This document shows positions 62,633-64,000 of a DNA stretch of 64,000 bases, one piece after another. Numbering within the stretch: the stretch's first letter is position 1; every line of letters starts with the position of its first letter. The position numbers and the translations under genes are program-made. The notes below the pieces were generated by a model that worked only from the letters and a program-made list of their open reading frames with translations, was not told where the DNA came from and searched no databases. This DNA is from Frigidibacter sp. RF13 (GTDB lineage: Bacteria; Pseudomonadota; Alphaproteobacteria; Rhodobacterales; Rhodobacteraceae), in contig NZ_JAPNUE010000002.1 of the NCBI RefSeq assembly GCF_026626305.1, positions 124,001 to 188,000 on the forward strand. The letters run 5' to 3'.

Positions 62633-63307
62633 ATGTCCGCCGTCGTCGTGACCGGCGCCAACAGGGGTCTCGGCCTCGAACTGGTTCGCCTGTTTGCCGC
62701 CTCCGGCGCCTCCGTGGTTGCAGTCTGTCGTACCCTGCCAGATGACCCGCCGTCCCTGGCGGATGGCGACATCCGCTGGCTGCCGCTTGATCTGGCCGAC
62801 GCCGATGCCGTTGCCGCCTTTCCGGCGGTGTTTGGGGCGCTGCCGGTAGGGGTCGTCGTCCACAATGCCGCGATCCGCGGCGCGACGGGCGGGCTCAGCG
62901 ATCTTCACGCCGACGACTTCACCCAGGTCATGAAGGTGAACGCGCTGGCGCCCCTGCTTCTGACCCGCGCGCTCTTGCCAAATCTGATGGCGGGGCGCCG
63001 CCGCACGGTCGCGATGATATCCTCCCGAGCCGGGTCGATGGCCGAAGGTCTCGACCCTGACGGCGATTACGCCTACCGGCAATCGAAAGCGGCGCTGAAC
63101 ATGGGGGCGCGGAAGCTCGCCTATGATTATCCGGACCTGAAAGTACTACTGTTGCACCCGGGATGGATGCGCACCGACATGGGGGGGGCGGACGCGGAAA
63201 TCGACGCGGCCGACGCCGCCCGCGGGCTGATTTTACGCATTTCCGAAGCAGACCGCCGGGCCAGCGGCAGCTTTCAGACCTGGGATGGCCGTCCTATCGC
63301 CTGGTGA
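62633..63307 (+). CDS. Short-chain dehydrogenase/reductase
   Basis: The classical SDR pattern is seen: T-G-A-N-R-G-L-G (about 7-14) binds the nucleotide, the Ser is in M-I-S-S-R-A-G, and Tyr-x3-Lys is in A-Y-R-Q-S-K. N-A-A-I-R-G near residue 78 is the N-A-G-like strand. The length of 224 residues is short but complete. It begins three bases after the GH1 stop, so it is in the same operon. The substrate is unknown. Confidence 0.9.
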   Translation: MSAVVVTGANRGLGLELVRLFAASGASVVAVCRTLPDDPPSLADGDIRWLPLDLADADAVAAFPAVFGALPVGVVVHNAAIRGATGGLSDLHADDFTQVMKVNALAPLLLTRALLPNLMAGRRRTVAMISSRAGSMAEGLDPDGDYAYRQSKAALNMGARKLAYDYPDLKVLLLHPGWMRTDMGGADAEIDAADAARGLILRISEADRRASGSFQTWDGRPIAW

Positions 63308-63310
63308 CAG

Positions 63311-63906
63311 GGCTCTGTTGCAAAAATCGGCTTCTGACCGGACCTGGCCTTTCCCCGGGCGGACCTATCCTGCGACCTCCGTGATGGGTGTGCCGAGGGC
63401 GGTGAACCCGTTTAGGACGGCGAAACGGACCTGGAACTCTGCAACCTGAGGGTCGAAGTCCCGCGCGGAAAGATGCTGCCCGAGGAGCTTGATGCAGTGC
63501 ATCTTGGTTTCAGCGCGGCTTCGGCGGTGGTAACCGCTCCATCGTCGCCAGATGGTTCGACCCACACGCTTCGATGTTCGCAGGATTTCGTTGCGCGCGA
63601 CAGCTCCGGCGGTGCCAGGTTTCCAGAGTTTGGCGTTCTTGCGGGGCGGGATGATTGCGGCGGCACCTCGGGCAGCATGGCGGCGTCGCTGTAGTCGGGC
63701 TGCCGCGAGCACTTGCCGGTCGGCGTCGCTTCCCACATCATGGCAGGATCGAACCAGATCGTCCCCGCGCCGCGGCGCTTCAGCGCTTCGCTATAGGCGG
63801 GCCAGTTCCTCGTCTTGCAGGTCGGGGGTGTTGGTCTGCTCATGCAGTCCAGCTACCACTCTGGATTCACGAGATGAATCCCTCACGCGATTTGTGCAAC
63901 AGAGCC
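63311..63906 (-). mobile_element. Internally deleted IS5-family element with intact ends
   Basis: The 596-base interval is bounded by a 19-bp inverted repeat (left 63311-63329 GGCTCTGTTGCAAAAATCG; right, on the other strand, GGCTCTGTTGCACAAATCG; one mismatch). Inside, the minus strand encodes the N-terminus and the C-terminus of an IS5-type transposase but not the middle. No clear target duplication is visible. It begins three bases after the SDR stop. Confidence 0.85.
63365..63843 (-). pseudogene. IS5-family transposase remnant (deleted and frameshifted)
   Basis: From 63843 the minus strand reads an IS5 start (T-R-N-W-P-A-Y, K-R-R-G-A-G-T-I-W-F-D-P, then G-K-C-S-R-Q-P-D-Y-S-D-A-A). It then passes, in a different frame, to the C-terminal part (from G-A-A-A-I-I-P-P-R-K-N-A near 63660, with R-R-W-S-G-Y-H-R-R-S-R-A-E-T-K-M-H-C and the end T-E-V-A-G at 63365). 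The expected middle, about 130 residues with the first two catalytic Asp, is absent. The product cannot be active, though the ends could be moved by a related transposase. Confidence 0.85.
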
Positions 63907-64000
63907 GTTTCGAATCGCGGCATCACTCAGGGGCATGGTCCGGGGCACCGTGTTGGACTGTCCCGGACCGCAACGGACAAACGATCTGCACAAACCCTTA

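Noticed and set aside
1..64000. CRISPR array, tRNA or rRNA genes
   Set aside because: I looked in the intergenic gaps and saw no spaced direct repeats, no cloverleaf with a T-loop GTTCGA pattern, and no rRNA sequence.

Overview
The window looks like chromosomal DNA of an alphaproteobacterium of the Rhodobacteraceae (order Rhodobacterales). It is GC-rich, and it carries the family's redox-regulon core: the sensor kinase RegB divergent from senC-regA-hvrA, a ccoGHIS oxidase-assembly operon behind an FnrL-type box, and the tsaD / hemD / Mic60 / hemY block typical of alphaproteobacteria. I cannot name the genus or species.

Region 1 (about 1-33,500) is core genome. It runs from the 3' part of a CAP-domain secreted protein, msrA, argG and an SCP2-like protein to a PAS protein without a kinase domain, then regB<>senC-regA-hvrA, hemY-mic60-hemD<>tsaD-gpsA-yciI-EVE, a DUF1761 protein, a DUF2853 protein, ahcY with an acyltransferase, an HD phosphohydrolase, a LysR regulator, a DUF2270 membrane protein, ccoGHIS, a SPOR-tailed D,D-carboxypeptidase, a HAD hydrolase, clpS, an rsmC-like methyltransferase and a NADH-dehydrogenase/SelD fusion. 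RegB keeps the quinone-sensing motif, the catalytic histidine and the redox cysteine at the positions known from the family.

Region 2 (about 33,500-44,450) is accessory. An IS6-family element is followed by a compact locus: a GntR/FCD regulator with two winged helices and a glycosyltransferase on the minus strand, divergent from a polyamine-type ABC transporter (binding protein, two permeases, ATPase), a second paralogous glycosyltransferase, three tandem paralogous DUF861 cupins and an aldehyde dehydrogenase. The genes overlap or lie within a few bases of each other, so they are probably one pathway. I recognise no described pathway with this composition, and it is my best candidate for an undescribed system.

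Region 3 (44,500-57,250) holds an RND efflux operon with two tandem adaptors, then an apparent catabolic locus: DUF2783 protein, FAD hydroxylase, a VOC-family gene broken by an in-frame TAA, two convergent paralogous MarR regulators, an MBL-fold protein lacking one metal site, and a TRAP transporter. Four copies of one palindrome (GTTGCA-N2-TGCAAC and variants) lie in the two promoter regions next to the MarR genes.

Region 4 (57,360-64,000) holds a LacI-type regulator with an amino-acid-type ABC binding protein and an unusually long permease, divergent from a GH1 beta-glucosidase and an SDR. Two near-identical palindromes around AAAACGTTTT sit between the two directions. The window ends in an internally deleted IS5-family element with intact terminal repeats. 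I saw no tRNA, rRNA or CRISPR array.
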